A DNA stretch of 45,225 nt from an uncultured Akkermansia sp. (GTDB lineage: Bacteria > Verrucomicrobiota > Verrucomicrobiia > Verrucomicrobiales > Akkermansiaceae): NCBI GenBank assembly GCA_947631435.1, contig CANRLM010000006.1:1-45225 (forward strand), given 5' to 3'. Shown piece after piece: positions 38,901 to 45,225 of this stretch. Positions within the stretch are counted from its first letter, which is position 1. Every line of letters starts with the position of its first letter. The translations under genes and the position numbers were made by a program. The notes under the pieces are model-generated. The model saw only the letters and a list, made by a program, of their open reading frames with translations, had not been told where the DNA came from and ran no database searches.

Positions 38901-39159
38901 GGTTGTCTTCTTTCTGGATGTCCTCTCTGCCGGTCAGAACAAGCTTCCCATGTTCCATCCCTGGGCCTCCGGCAACCCCGCAACTGTGAACTTCAACGTG
39001 GAATACGCCTGGCTCACCCGTAACGACAAGGGCTATATCACCGATATCCGCATCGGCGACCGCCACTACGGCTTCGAGGTAGATGAACAAGGCCGCGTCA
39101 TCGGTCTGCGCACCTATCCCTTCGCCGATAAGATTCAGGCCGCTGCAGAAAAGCAATAG
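35920..39159 (+). CDS. Secreted LamG/FG-GAP protein with C-terminal zincin-like domain
   Basis: The 1079-residue protein starts with a signal peptide (about 1-26, ASA-AQ). Residues 32-235 look like a LamG/concanavalin-type lectin domain (AHWSFDEG, GSVTFSYWTRL, WHHVVFTRDEETGKVVLYLDG, DQIHIFDKPVS). A cadherin-like/Big-type region follows (about 240-330, DGTFTFTPG, VIVTDDRGG). Three FG-GAP/VCBS calcium-type repeats come next (D469YDQDGTPD, D530INNDGRTD, D591FDNDGTPD). The C-terminal half holds HEVCH at 859-863 with LD after it and a later E960 in QQETFATQANHHW; this is the HExxH...E layout of zincins. It may be a secreted or surface metalloprotease acting on glycoproteins. It has no sorting tail. 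Confidence 0.8.
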   Translation: MEARNILSVCSVMAALAMACSAASAAQSSDFAALKAHWSFDEGRDWHHMPMPYKYDGAKASELTGKADDMLLNEGQQADNEAWVSGRQRSGIGPERVLTTTKELPCLNGSVTFSYWTRLYGEPNRRGVIGSTSSTLWGVMNAKGQIGMRVKGKNIVFSPTAITDTDWHHVVFTRDEETGKVVLYLDGKEVATGTTPAGKLPGKFTSIATGNAALDQIHIFDKPVSAKTVAALYDNHAPQVFDQTHLVEKSKPSITGSILHQFTYDVDQDKLRVASYSQPKGGKVKSNGDGTFTFTPGKSFKKKGKTSFDVIVTDDRGGYTKATMYLQDSRHVVAPPVREFRYFGALPEIPASSGKQMKHRNPIVIKRGKKPDLLIQADSRLWYSVNESKPGKILFSKPQMLRTTTKDDFETDGAAVLEDSKLIIRKPDGSLSIAEVVGESEPALKIGDTVTDTTGAAMKLPARHFVLVDYDQDGTPDIVAGFNDGLYYFKGKAKYNKTSGDARKMVAISFTPEKQVVHLRVYNMAPGVGDINNDGRTDLLYGINWGTLHAWINEPAKATISDGASMDLALENPPHEKFMRNLNGAHLAVADFDNDGTPDMILGSNAGSELASALGVNPDTSAGNLALIEKELYRGHEKDLGKVLEADGQKGLKRYRHLMADWICWAVAQNTPARRQAAWNMLAAHVKKYPFLQRRVLEDAWVKKENGEVTSYGNMHHVPGIFAMNWVVLRRLLPDSANHRKAVADALGMTGLDREVYLDSGMPLADNNRCTEGQLRAIRDLLRYHAHILFPDDHISIGQNYNDGRDAMCYIFESNKNTFCSDVGSNVAEMHGDMVKLTEECFGAKGAASGDYFTFVLSHEVCHSLDGYVKNRTANDLKRRWGDQNFYAATNAGTNSDIVANETGWWDLNLTRARFKERGLWDGKNETWDDSWKAYWQKCPYRNKVFMRGDIDWFLGSQQETFATQANHHWARSESRLIGAILRYLQGYKSNINEVVFFLDVLSAGQNKLPMFHPWASGNPATVNFNVEYAWLTRNDKGYITDIRIGDRHYGFEVDEQGRVIGLRTYPFADKIQAAAEKQ

Positions 39160-39180
39160 CGGCTCATCCTGAGCATCACC

Positions 39181-39220
39181 AACGGTTCTTCTCGGTCCAT
39201 CCACCGAAAAGAACCGTTTT
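39181..39220 (+). terminator. Terminator of the large secreted protein gene
   Basis: AACGGTTCTT and AAGAACCGTT, extended inward by TCGG and CCGA, form a long hairpin followed by T's (39217-39220). It lies 21 nt after the stop. Confidence 0.88.
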
Positions 39221-39335
39221 GAATTTGGAGGTTGGTTTTGGGAGTTTTGATATCAAAACCCGGCGAATCCTCGACTCGTGGAATGAATGGGATTTTACTC
39301 AGGACGATTGTTACGCCCGATAAACAGCGTACCCG

Positions 39336-39919
39336 TTACAGAAAGAGTTCGGGGGTCTTACGATTGCGGCAGGCTTTCTTGATCATGAGACCGGCGATCC
39401 AGACGATGAAACGGTTGGGATGTCGCGCCGCGTGCGGGCAAATAGAAACACAGCGCATGCAAGAGATGCATTGCGATTTATCCACCACGCGCGGATCGGC
39501 GTGGCTGATAGCTTGAGCCGGGCATTTCTCAGCGCAAATGCCGCAGCCGGTGCAGGCAGAATTGGCCACTGGCGCGAGACTCATGGAAAACTCTTTTTTA
39601 TACGGGCGATTCACCGGGAGAACCAGCCCCCCCGGAAGTGGCATTTACTCGAAGTCGCTCAGCAATCTCCCGGCCAATTTGCGATAACCGCACCCTGCCC
39701 TCATCATCGGGACGTCCCGTGGCATACTTTCGAACAATGGAATGAAGGAGCTGCGATTACTGCCACCTCATCCTCGGCGACATTTTCCTGAGAAAAATCA
39801 GCGTGTGCATCGGCAAGGTCGATTTTCCTGACCTGTTCGCCCAAGTGCTCGCTAAGAACCTTTGCAACAGCAGCTGTCCCGCCGGTGGGACTGAACACAA
39901 TTTCAACGAGTCTGTTCAT
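39336..39919 (-). pseudogene. Disrupted EFR1-family flavodoxin-ferredoxin
   Basis: Three pieces of one EFR1-type protein (flavodoxin domain plus 2x[4Fe-4S] ferredoxin) lie in order on the minus strand but in different frames. The N-terminal part begins at the ATG at 39919 (VEIVFSPTGGTAAVAKVL) and stops at 39704. A middle piece in the next frame (HSIVRKYATGRPDDEG, near 39700-39740) is missing about 85 residues before it. The C-terminal part (39336 to about 39640) has NRPYKK and both cluster motifs, CTGCGICAEKCP and CISCMRCVSICP. The second frame change falls at a run of seven G's. The ferredoxin part could still be expressed alone. Confidence 0.78.
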
Positions 39920-39926
39920 CACACAA

Positions 39927-40472
39927 TTACGCGTTTTCCCCGGCTCGACGCGCCTGTTCGAGGATTTCTGGTTTATGCCTGATGTCGCCCATCTGCCAAG
40001 CTCCAATCCCATAGACAGGCTCGGGGATGACCGGCTCCTCCATACACTCCATAAAGCCCATGAAGTCTCCCACGGCATGCTGCATGTTGGCCTTTTCATC
40101 CTCTGCAGCAGAAATGATCAACTGCCATTTTTTGCCGGCAAACCCTTCGTAGGGGTAGAGAGGCAGTGTGCGATCAATAAAGTTTTTCAACCGTCCGCAG
40201 ATCGTGTAAAAATAAACCGGACTTGCCAACACAATGACATCGGCTTCTTTCAACTTCGGCAGCAGCGCCGCCATGTCGTCTTTCTGAGCGCACAGCCCGG
40301 ACTTCTCGCACGCGTAGCAACCCAGGCAAGGTTCTATGTGCAGCTTTGCGAGGCGTACCTTCTCCACGTCATGACCGGCGCTCCTCGCTCCTTCCGCATA
40401 GGCATCGCACAAGGTGTCTGAGTTGCCTCCCTTCCGCGCACTGGATGATATGATCAAAACTTTCTTTTTCAT
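39927..40472 (-). CDS. Flavodoxin-like NAD(P)H-dependent FMN reductase
   Basis: The 181-residue protein has the flavodoxin-like fold of iron-sulfur flavoprotein and FMN reductases. The start MKKKVLIISSSARKGGNSDTL holds the FMN phosphate loop. CLGCYACEKSGLC is a cysteine cluster typical of this group, and ASPVYFYTICGRLKNFIDR is the flavin-binding loop. The ATG at 40472 is preferred; the longer reading adds residues without homology. The disrupted EFR1 gene begins 7 nt after its stop, so both belong to a small redox operon. The electron acceptor is unknown. Confidence 0.85.
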   Translation of the reverse strand: MKKKVLIISSSARKGGNSDTLCDAYAEGARSAGHDVEKVRLAKLHIEPCLGCYACEKSGLCAQKDDMAALLPKLKEADVIVLASPVYFYTICGRLKNFIDRTLPLYPYEGFAGKKWQLIISAAEDEKANMQHAVGDFMGFMECMEEPVIPEPVYGIGAWQMGDIRHKPEILEQARRAGENA

Positions 40473-40617
40473 TTTTGGGTAGTAGAGCTGAATCATTGTG
40501 CCCATTCTAGCCACACGAAGGCAAGCAAAAAATAGTGCTATTTTTTCTCGCACTACAAACAGCGGTGTGGTATAGAGGACATAGGGAGGTTCCTTCCTCC
40601 TTTACCCGCCGAACAAA

Positions 40618-40646
40618 TTGACCATACAGTTTGCTCAACGTGTAAT
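40618..40646 (+). promoter_or_regulatory. Promoter of the small secreted protein gene
   Basis: TTGACC (40618-40623), a 17-nt spacer and TGTAAT (40641-40646) lie 27 nt before the GTG start. Confidence 0.5.
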
Positions 40647-40673
40647 ACTCTCCACCAATTATTCGCTCCACCT

Positions 40674-40922
40674 GTGAAAACTTTTTCCTTCCTGCTCTGT
40701 CTTCTTATTGGCTCGCTGACCCCGATCATGAACGCAGCACTGCCAGATCAGCAGTCTGATGTCCAAGGGGCTAGCAACGAAAATCCTAAATACTGGATTA
40801 GTTCCTCCTCCGGCAAGACACATAACAGCTCTTGCCGCTACTACAAAAAGAGCAAAGGCCACGGATCTGATACCCCATCCGGCAACGACTGTAAAATCTG
40901 CGGCGGCGCCTCCCGAGGGTAG
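40674..40922 (+). CDS. Small secreted cysteine-containing protein
   Basis: The 82-residue product starts with GTG and a signal peptide (about 1-21, IMNA-ALP). The mature part has a conserved-looking core, YWISSSSGKTHNSSCRYYKK, followed by CKICGG near the end; I know similar short domains (an HNSSCRYY motif and a CxxCGG motif) from secreted or periplasmic proteins of several phyla, without a function. The three cysteines could bind a metal or form a disulfide. It stands alone between the reductase and queE. Confidence 0.72.
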   Translation: MKTFSFLLCLLIGSLTPIMNAALPDQQSDVQGASNENPKYWISSSSGKTHNSSCRYYKKSKGHGSDTPSGNDCKICGGASRG

Positions 40923-41275
40923 AGCATCTTCTTTGTACCTGCCTAACGGCTTGCTGTTACATCCCTGCAATGACAAGGCGAACGAATTGGAAAATGCGCT
41001 CGCCACTTGCGATGTGCGGTATCTCATAAATTCAGTGCGCCAAAAAATATTGGCCTTTTTGCCTCGATATGGCAAGCTCTATCGGAGCGTGGCGCACATC
41101 TCGCAATCGGACGAAAATGAGGGCACCGAACGGGGAAAAAGAGGACGTGGGATTTATCGGTTGGACAAAAAAATAGGGTACGATTTGAATGCCAGCGCGC
41201 TACGCGCGTTCCCGTGAAACAAAAGCAAAGCGGAATTTTCGAGAACAAGGTGAGTTGATAGAAACAAGCAGGGAA
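40923..41275. other. Gap without a recognised gene
   Basis: About 350 bases between the small secreted protein and the queE promoter. A 152-residue reading frame covers 40759-41217, but it overlaps the secreted protein in another frame and has no family resemblance. A short GC-rich inverted stretch (AGCGCGCTACGCGCG, near 41194) sits before the queE promoter. No preQ1 riboswitch was recognised. Confidence 0.5.
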
Positions 41276-41304
41276 TTGACTCTTGCTTGGGAGTTTGTCA
41301 TAAT
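41276..41304 (+). promoter_or_regulatory. queE promoter
   Basis: TTGACT (41276-41281), a 17-nt spacer and CATAAT (41299-41304) lie 19 nt before the ATG at 41324. The leader would be about 12 nt. Confidence 0.7.
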
Positions 41305-41323
41305 GAGTAACAGAATTTTTGAT

Positions 41324-41977
41324 ATGAGATTAGCGCAATTGAATGAAAAGCCGGAGGTATTCTATTCCTTGCAGGGAGAGGGAACTAGTGCGGGGAGTCC
41401 GGCGATGTTTTTGAGACTTGCCGGTTGCAATTTGCACTGCATGTGGTGCGACACTAAGCACGCGCAGAAGGGTGGAATTGAGTGCACGCCGCAGGAGGTG
41501 GTAAAACTCCTTTCGTATCAGCAGGGATGGGATCGGTTAGTGGTGACGGGGGGGGAACCCTTGTTGCAGGGAAAAGAACTTGAGGCACTTTTTTCTCTTT
41601 TGCCCGAGGAGGTAAAGATAGAGATAGAAACAAACGGAACTGTGGCACCGACACCTGTGCTTATCGAGCGAGTGACGATGTGGAATGTCTCGCCGAAACT
41701 GGCGTACGCGGAAAGCGGACGAAAAATGTTGATTCTTGATGTTTTCCGCTCGCTGTCGAACGCGTGGTACAAATTTGTGGTGCGAGGTGAAGAGGATTGG
41801 GCAGAAGTGGGAGCTCTGCAACTACCGAAAGAGCGAATTATGCTGATGCCCTGCGCTGCGGATCGGGAGAGGTATAGGGCGTTGTTGCCCGAAGTTGCGC
41901 AGATGTGTGTGCGGCACGGGGTGCGGCTTTCTATGCGGCTGCATGTGGAGCTCTGGGATACAGAGCCGGGGCGTTGA
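41324..41977 (+). CDS. queE: 7-carboxy-7-deazaguanine synthase
   Basis: The 217-residue radical-SAM enzyme converts 6-carboxytetrahydropterin, the QueD product, to 7-carboxy-7-deazaguanine on the way to queuosine. Motifs are FYSLQGEGTSAG near the N-terminus, the cluster-binding LAGCNLHCMWCDT (CxxxCxxC), VTGGEPLLQ, and EIETNGTV. Starts upstream overlap the promoter, so the ATG at 41324 (MRLAQLNEK) is preferred. It converges with the CHASE2-like gene, 14 bases between stops. The codon use is a bit richer in A/T than its neighbours, but not enough to claim transfer. Confidence 0.94.
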   Translation: MRLAQLNEKPEVFYSLQGEGTSAGSPAMFLRLAGCNLHCMWCDTKHAQKGGIECTPQEVVKLLSYQQGWDRLVVTGGEPLLQGKELEALFSLLPEEVKIEIETNGTVAPTPVLIERVTMWNVSPKLAYAESGRKMLILDVFRSLSNAWYKFVVRGEEDWAEVGALQLPKERIMLMPCAADRERYRALLPEVAQMCVRHGVRLSMRLHVELWDTEPGR

Positions 41978-41991
41978 GGAAAAGGTGCAGG

Positions 41992-43362
41992 TCAGAGGCA
42001 GGCGTTACTTCCCTGAGTACAATCCTTTGACGACCTGAGGTGACGGAGCGTTTCTTGCGCAAAAAGCAACTCAAGCCAACAGAGAAACCAGGCACAAAGG
42101 CTCATCCAAAGCCCCTGCCGGTACCACAGCACGGCAAGAATCGAAATACCGATAAAACCGGCAAAAAGTAGCGTGCTGCGCAGTAACCATGGTAATTCTC
42201 CTGGCAGACGAGGCAACAGCAGCAGCGCGGTTAAACAGCTCATTGCCAGGGCAAAAAGACCGAGTGGTTCATGCTGTAGTGGGTTTACACGCAGTGCTTG
42301 CGCCGCTATGGGGCGTTCCTCGGACAGATAATTGACGCGTTCTCTTGCCAGCAACAACGAAAGAGTCGCAGCAAGCTGAGGACCTCGGTCTCTTGCTGCC
42401 ATGGTGGCAGTGTTCGGACGAGTGATGATGGCGCAGCGTGGAAGGGAGTCCTCCCCACAAGAGGCGGAATCTGCATCTTGTGGGGAGGAGAGTGCGGCGG
42501 ATAGAGGAAGGATTTCCGCGCGCGCAGACCCAAGGGGGGAGCGTCCTGTGAGATCTAAGGGAAGGATACGCTGCCCTATTTGTAGACTTCTGCCGGGGTG
42601 AACCTTAAGGTCCTTGGGGGTTAATCCAAGCGCATCTATCGCCAGCTGTAGGGGGAGCGTGGGGAAGAGATGGTCATTCCAGTGCACCAGTAGGGGCAGA
42701 GACAGTCCCCGTTCCAGCGCCATTTCATGCGAGAGTAGCTCGTTGCGTACGTAATCAGGCGAAAGTTTGAAGGGGTTTTGCTCTCCTCTGGGAGGGTTAT
42801 CGAATGACGAGCAGGTGTTGGCTGTCGGTAGGGAGGATATATTGCCTTCAATATTTTCCTGTGGAATGGCGAGAGAAAGAATATCATCCGGAATGGGTTG
42901 ATATTGAGCAGAATCCATTGCCTGCAGTCCCAGGCGAAGATGATGAATTTTCTCCAAACTGTGGTGGAGCATTCTGCGGACAGTGGGGTCGGAGGCATCT
43001 GCCCATCGAGGGACGGCGGAAATGCCGATGATTTGAACATGCCTCTGCGTGGCGAGGCAATGTAGGATGGTGGATAGTTCTCTTAGGAGAGAGGTGTCAT
43101 CCGGTGAGCCGGAGTTTGTTGTATCGTCCCAAAGGATGCTGTACACGGTGGGATAGACCGAGCTGTGGTGGGGTAGAAGTACGCGTTGTGTGGGGAGCTT
43201 TTCGCCCGGGAAAAGGAGTACGACTTTTGTCTGAGGGGAGCGGGCAAAGAAATTATAGAGCGCCGCATCTGCTCCGCGCAAGAAATGCTCGCAGAAACAG
43301 GCTGTGGCAGCGACGCAGAGTAGCCAACCTAAAACAAAGGCAGTAGAACGGAGCGAACGCAT
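41992..43362 (-). CDS. CHASE2-like membrane sensor domain protein without output domain
   Basis: The 456-residue protein has one N-terminal transmembrane helix (about 7-27), an extracytoplasmic region of roughly 320 residues, and three C-terminal transmembrane helices (about 365-445). This is the CHASE2 layout. The extracytoplasmic part has the CHASE2-like stretch LPLQLAIDALGL, then GQRILPLDLTGRS. CHASE2 sensors normally continue into a kinase or cyclase domain; here the protein ends after the last helix. The start overlaps the APH kinase gene by 34 bases, so they are coupled. The ligand is unknown. Confidence 0.7.
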   Translation of the reverse strand: MRSLRSTAFVLGWLLCVAATACFCEHFLRGADAALYNFFARSPQTKVVLLFPGEKLPTQRVLLPHHSSVYPTVYSILWDDTTNSGSPDDTSLLRELSTILHCLATQRHVQIIGISAVPRWADASDPTVRRMLHHSLEKIHHLRLGLQAMDSAQYQPIPDDILSLAIPQENIEGNISSLPTANTCSSFDNPPRGEQNPFKLSPDYVRNELLSHEMALERGLSLPLLVHWNDHLFPTLPLQLAIDALGLTPKDLKVHPGRSLQIGQRILPLDLTGRSPLGSARAEILPLSAALSSPQDADSASCGEDSLPRCAIITRPNTATMAARDRGPQLAATLSLLLARERVNYLSEERPIAAQALRVNPLQHEPLGLFALAMSCLTALLLLPRLPGELPWLLRSTLLFAGFIGISILAVLWYRQGLWMSLCAWFLCWLELLFAQETLRHLRSSKDCTQGSNACL

Positions 43363-44330
43363 TCAGCAAAAGGGGCGGCAGGTGAGGAAGAAGCGATACG
43401 AGAGCAATGGTCCAGCAGGATTTTCTCGCCCGTTGGGATAAATTGCAGATAGTGTGTTTTTTTCTTGTTATGGGCTATGTTAGCATAAGCACCGAGAGCT
43501 TGCAAAATTCTCTGAATGGCACATAGCTCTACGAGTTCCTTGCGCAGGGGGAGGGAATGAGGCATATTTTGTCTGTACTCCAGCAATTCGGTGCGTAGTT
43601 GCACGCTGATATCCATGTACGGGTCATAAAGCAATGACGCGATATCATACTCCGGGAGGCCTAACCGCATTCCTTGAAAATCGACGAAATAAACTTTGCT
43701 GTCGTGTAAGAGGATATTTTCACTTTGACAGTCTCGATGGATCGGACGGCGTGGCAGAGAGGAGAGAAAAGAGATGACTTTTTTCCGTGGGAGGGCATCG
43801 AGAAAGGACTGCGCCAAATCTGGGCGATTGTGGTGCTGTGCGAGGAGATACTTGGCAAAATATTCATGTTCCCAATTGTAGAGGGTCTCATCAAACGCTG
43901 GCTGCAGGGGCCAGTCAGGCTGCGTACGGTGCAAGTCGTCCAGACAGTACAGCACATTTTCGTAAGTGCACCGCAGGGTCTCAGTTTTCTCTTCGCGAAG
44001 GCTCAGCAGGGTTCGATTCCCAAGATCTTCCACCGAGCAAACGCCGCAACCTTCTCCCAGATCACGACAGGCATATAATTGCGGTACGTGTACACCTTCT
44101 TTCAATAGTCCGCGCAGCGCCGGTATGAAGGAGGCGTTATCTTCACGATCGGAGGTCCAATAGATACAGATGACGCTGGAGCCCTCCGGGGGGAGATAGC
44201 GCATAATCCAACGCCCGCTCGCACCCTGGCTGACGCATTGCAACTGCTCCGGCGAAGCTGCTGTCCTGGTGTCATGCTGCAGGAAATCAGCGATGAGGCT
44301 CGCGATGGTTTTAGCAGTGGAAGCGGCCAT
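43329..44330 (-). CDS. APH-family sugar kinase (AmgK-like phosphotransferase)
   Basis: This 333-residue protein has the aminoglycoside phosphotransferase fold. The catalytic loop is IHRDCQSENILL with D200, and the metal site is FVDFQGMRLGLPEYDIASLLYDPYMD. This last segment resembles AmgK-type kinases that phosphorylate cell-wall amino sugars in peptidoglycan recycling (inference). True drug resistance is unlikely from context. It overlaps the CHASE2-like gene and follows the TIGR04073 gene by 152 nt; that gap has an imperfect hairpin near 44367-44389 but no T-run. No nucleotidyltransferase partner (MurU) is adjacent. Confidence 0.82.
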   Translation of the reverse strand: MAASTAKTIASLIADFLQHDTRTAASPEQLQCVSQGASGRWIMRYLPPEGSSVICIYWTSDREDNASFIPALRGLLKEGVHVPQLYACRDLGEGCGVCSVEDLGNRTLLSLREEKTETLRCTYENVLYCLDDLHRTQPDWPLQPAFDETLYNWEHEYFAKYLLAQHHNRPDLAQSFLDALPRKKVISFLSSLPRRPIHRDCQSENILLHDSKVYFVDFQGMRLGLPEYDIASLLYDPYMDISVQLRTELLEYRQNMPHSLPLRKELVELCAIQRILQALGAYANIAHNKKKTHYLQFIPTGEKILLDHCSRIASSSPAAPFAECVRSVLLPLF

Positions 44331-44482
44331 AGAAAAGGTTGGGGGGCCGGAGGAAGCAGCACAGACCGTAACCCGAAGGATGGATTACGAAAGAAAAGCC
44401 CCCTGACACCGTCGCAGAGATGAAACCCGAAACACCCCTTCCCCCCGGTAGAAGGAAAGGATGGTAGCAGATGAGGAACGGA

Positions 44483-44914
44483 TCAGAATTGACTGCGGCG
44501 GGAGTAATAGTACTTACTCTGGAACCCGAGTTCCTCGGGGAACTCCGAGAAACCAGACCACGTGTTGTACTCCTGCAGACCGCTGCGACCGCAGCTCCCC
44601 TGGTAGGGTGGGCGATAGGTGCACTTATAGGTAGGAGCCCAGAAAGTGACCAGCTCGTAAAAACCGTAGCCCATGCGGGTGAAGGTGCGGGAGAAACCTT
44701 CGACGATACCGGTGGAGTAGCCGGCATAATCGCCCTCGCGCTCACCCCAACGGATCATTGAAACGGGTAGTTCTTCAATACCCCAAAGAATATTGCCCAC
44801 AGCACGACCGAGCTTACGCGTCGCCGTGTATTCGGATGCTGGCGGAGCCTGAATATCGGCATACACCGTGCCGATCATCGCTAAAAGCAGTGCTGAGAGA
44901 AGTGTGCGCTTCAT
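44483..44914 (-). CDS. Exosortase system-associated protein, TIGR04073 family
   Basis: The 143-residue protein begins with a signal peptide (about 1-19, VYA-DIQ). The mature part has the family's features: RKLGRAVGNILWGIEELPVS, a GIVEGFSRTFTRMGYGFYELVTF segment and YRPPYQGSCG. The family is found in Verrucomicrobiota and relatives with exosortase/PEP-CTERM systems; its role is unknown. No exosortase lies in the window. The start at 44914 (MKRTLLSALL) is chosen because it gives the signal peptide and lies 10 nt after a -10 box. Confidence 0.85.
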   Translation of the reverse strand: MKRTLLSALLLAMIGTVYADIQAPPASEYTATRKLGRAVGNILWGIEELPVSMIRWGEREGDYAGYSTGIVEGFSRTFTRMGYGFYELVTFWAPTYKCTYRPPYQGSCGRSGLQEYNTWSGFSEFPEELGFQSKYYYSRRSQF

Positions 44915-44924
44915 GGTATAGGAA

Positions 44925-44953
44925 GCATTAACACATTGCGCCGTCTTTTGCAA
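44925..44953 (-). promoter_or_regulatory. Promoter of the TIGR04073 gene
   Basis: On the minus strand TTGCAA (44953-44948), a 17-nt spacer and TAATGC (44930-44925) with a TG extension (TGTGTTAATGC) lie 10 nt before the ATG. Confidence 0.58.
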
Positions 44954-45070
44954 GCAAAATTTTCCCATTTGCATCTGAATTTGAGGAAAAATTACATTCT
45001 GATTGCCGGTGTGCCGTAAAATCGCTGCAGGAACAGAGCGTTTTTCTCGACGAAAAGTTGCTCAGCCACC

Positions 45071-45193
45071 ATGTCGACACTTTCCACAGCTACGGAGGAA
45101 AAGGCAAAAAAGATCGAGGAGGGCCGCGTAATGCAAAAGAAGAAGCCGTTGTGGATTGCAAGATTAAATGCAACAGATGACAGAAAAAGTTGA
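45071..45193 (+). CDS. Possible small basic protein (40 residues)
   Basis: An ATG at 45071 opens a 40-residue frame ending at TGA 45191-45193. The product is charged, with a basic KKKPLWIARLN stretch. It follows a TAAAAT sequence (about 45016-45021) without a clear -35 box. I do not recognise it; a small basic protein linked to translation or a chance frame are both possible. Confidence 0.3.
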   Translation: MSTLSTATEEKAKKIEEGRVMQKKKPLWIARLNATDDRKS

Positions 45194-45218
45194 GGTCATG
45201 AGAAGAGAGGGGTAAAAT
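45190..45218 (+). promoter_or_regulatory. Outward promoter at the window edge
   Basis: TTGAGG (45190-45195), a 17-nt spacer and TAAAAT (45213-45218) lie 7 bases before the end of the window. By the pattern seen elsewhere, a start codon should follow within a few bases beyond 45225. Confidence 0.5.
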
Positions 45219-45225
45219 AGTGGCG

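Noticed and set aside
40759..41217. 152-residue frame after the small secreted protein
   Set aside because: It overlaps the secreted protein in another frame, has low-complexity early sequence and no family resemblance.
40923..41323. preQ1 riboswitch before queE
   Set aside because: No preQ1 aptamer core could be recognised by eye, and the promoter lies only 19 nt before the start codon, leaving no room for one in the leader.
43329..44330. Aminoglycoside resistance gene
   Set aside because: The APH fold is shared with sugar kinases; sequence around the active site and the envelope-type neighbours favour an AmgK-like role.

Overview
The window looks like chromosomal DNA of a Verrucomicrobiota bacterium, probably an Akkermansia-like lineage. 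The evidence is: a small protein of the exosortase-associated TIGR04073 type, which is largely confined to this phylum and its relatives; a secreted LamG/FG-GAP protein; moderately high GC with almost no recognisable Shine-Dalgarno sequences; and housekeeping genes of the expected type. The phylum is inferred from gene content. No rRNA gene is present to settle it. There is no prophage, insertion sequence, transposase or CRISPR array.

Layout. Positions 1-408 hold a tRNA-Pro gene and a duplicated tRNA-flanking segment. Positions 409-6001 run rightward: argC, a sigma-54-type response regulator, xseB, dxs, a short recO and a small zinc-ribbon protein. Leftward nadD and an exported M23 peptidase follow. 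Then come kbl-sdaA (glycine/threonine and serine catabolism, rightward) and a leftward block of dnaX, ebfC and a three-gene MacAB/HlyD-like ABC exporter. Positions 15449-19386 are a rightward group of peptidyl-prolyl isomerase, ABC-F ATPase and MATE exporter, followed by single genes for malic enzyme and rubrerythrin.

Positions 21790-29479 are a leftward histidine operon: an ankyrin protein with a Cys/His tail, hisG, a hisD-hisC fusion, hisB, hisH, hisA, hisF and hisIE. It encodes every step from PRPP and ATP to histidine. Then follow hslO (Hsp33), trpB, queD-fucU, a DUF2851/STAS pair, tRNA-Met, a 1079-residue secreted LamG/FG-GAP protein with a zincin motif, a flavodoxin-like reductase beside a wrecked flavodoxin-ferredoxin gene, queE, and an envelope-related group (CHASE2-like membrane protein, APH-type kinase, TIGR04073 protein).

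Two genome-level patterns stand out beyond the genes. First, many promoters share a -35 box (often TTGCCA), an extended -10 beginning TGTGRTA, and a start codon only 6-13 nt after the -10 box. This implies leaderless or nearly leaderless mRNAs and helps fix several start codons. Second, a family of intergenic repeats recurs in at least five gaps (near 15.2, 20.9, 29.7, 30.7 and 33.2 kb), with conserved 14-20 nt blocks and inverted arms. None of the genes explains it. It is the best candidate here for an undescribed element.
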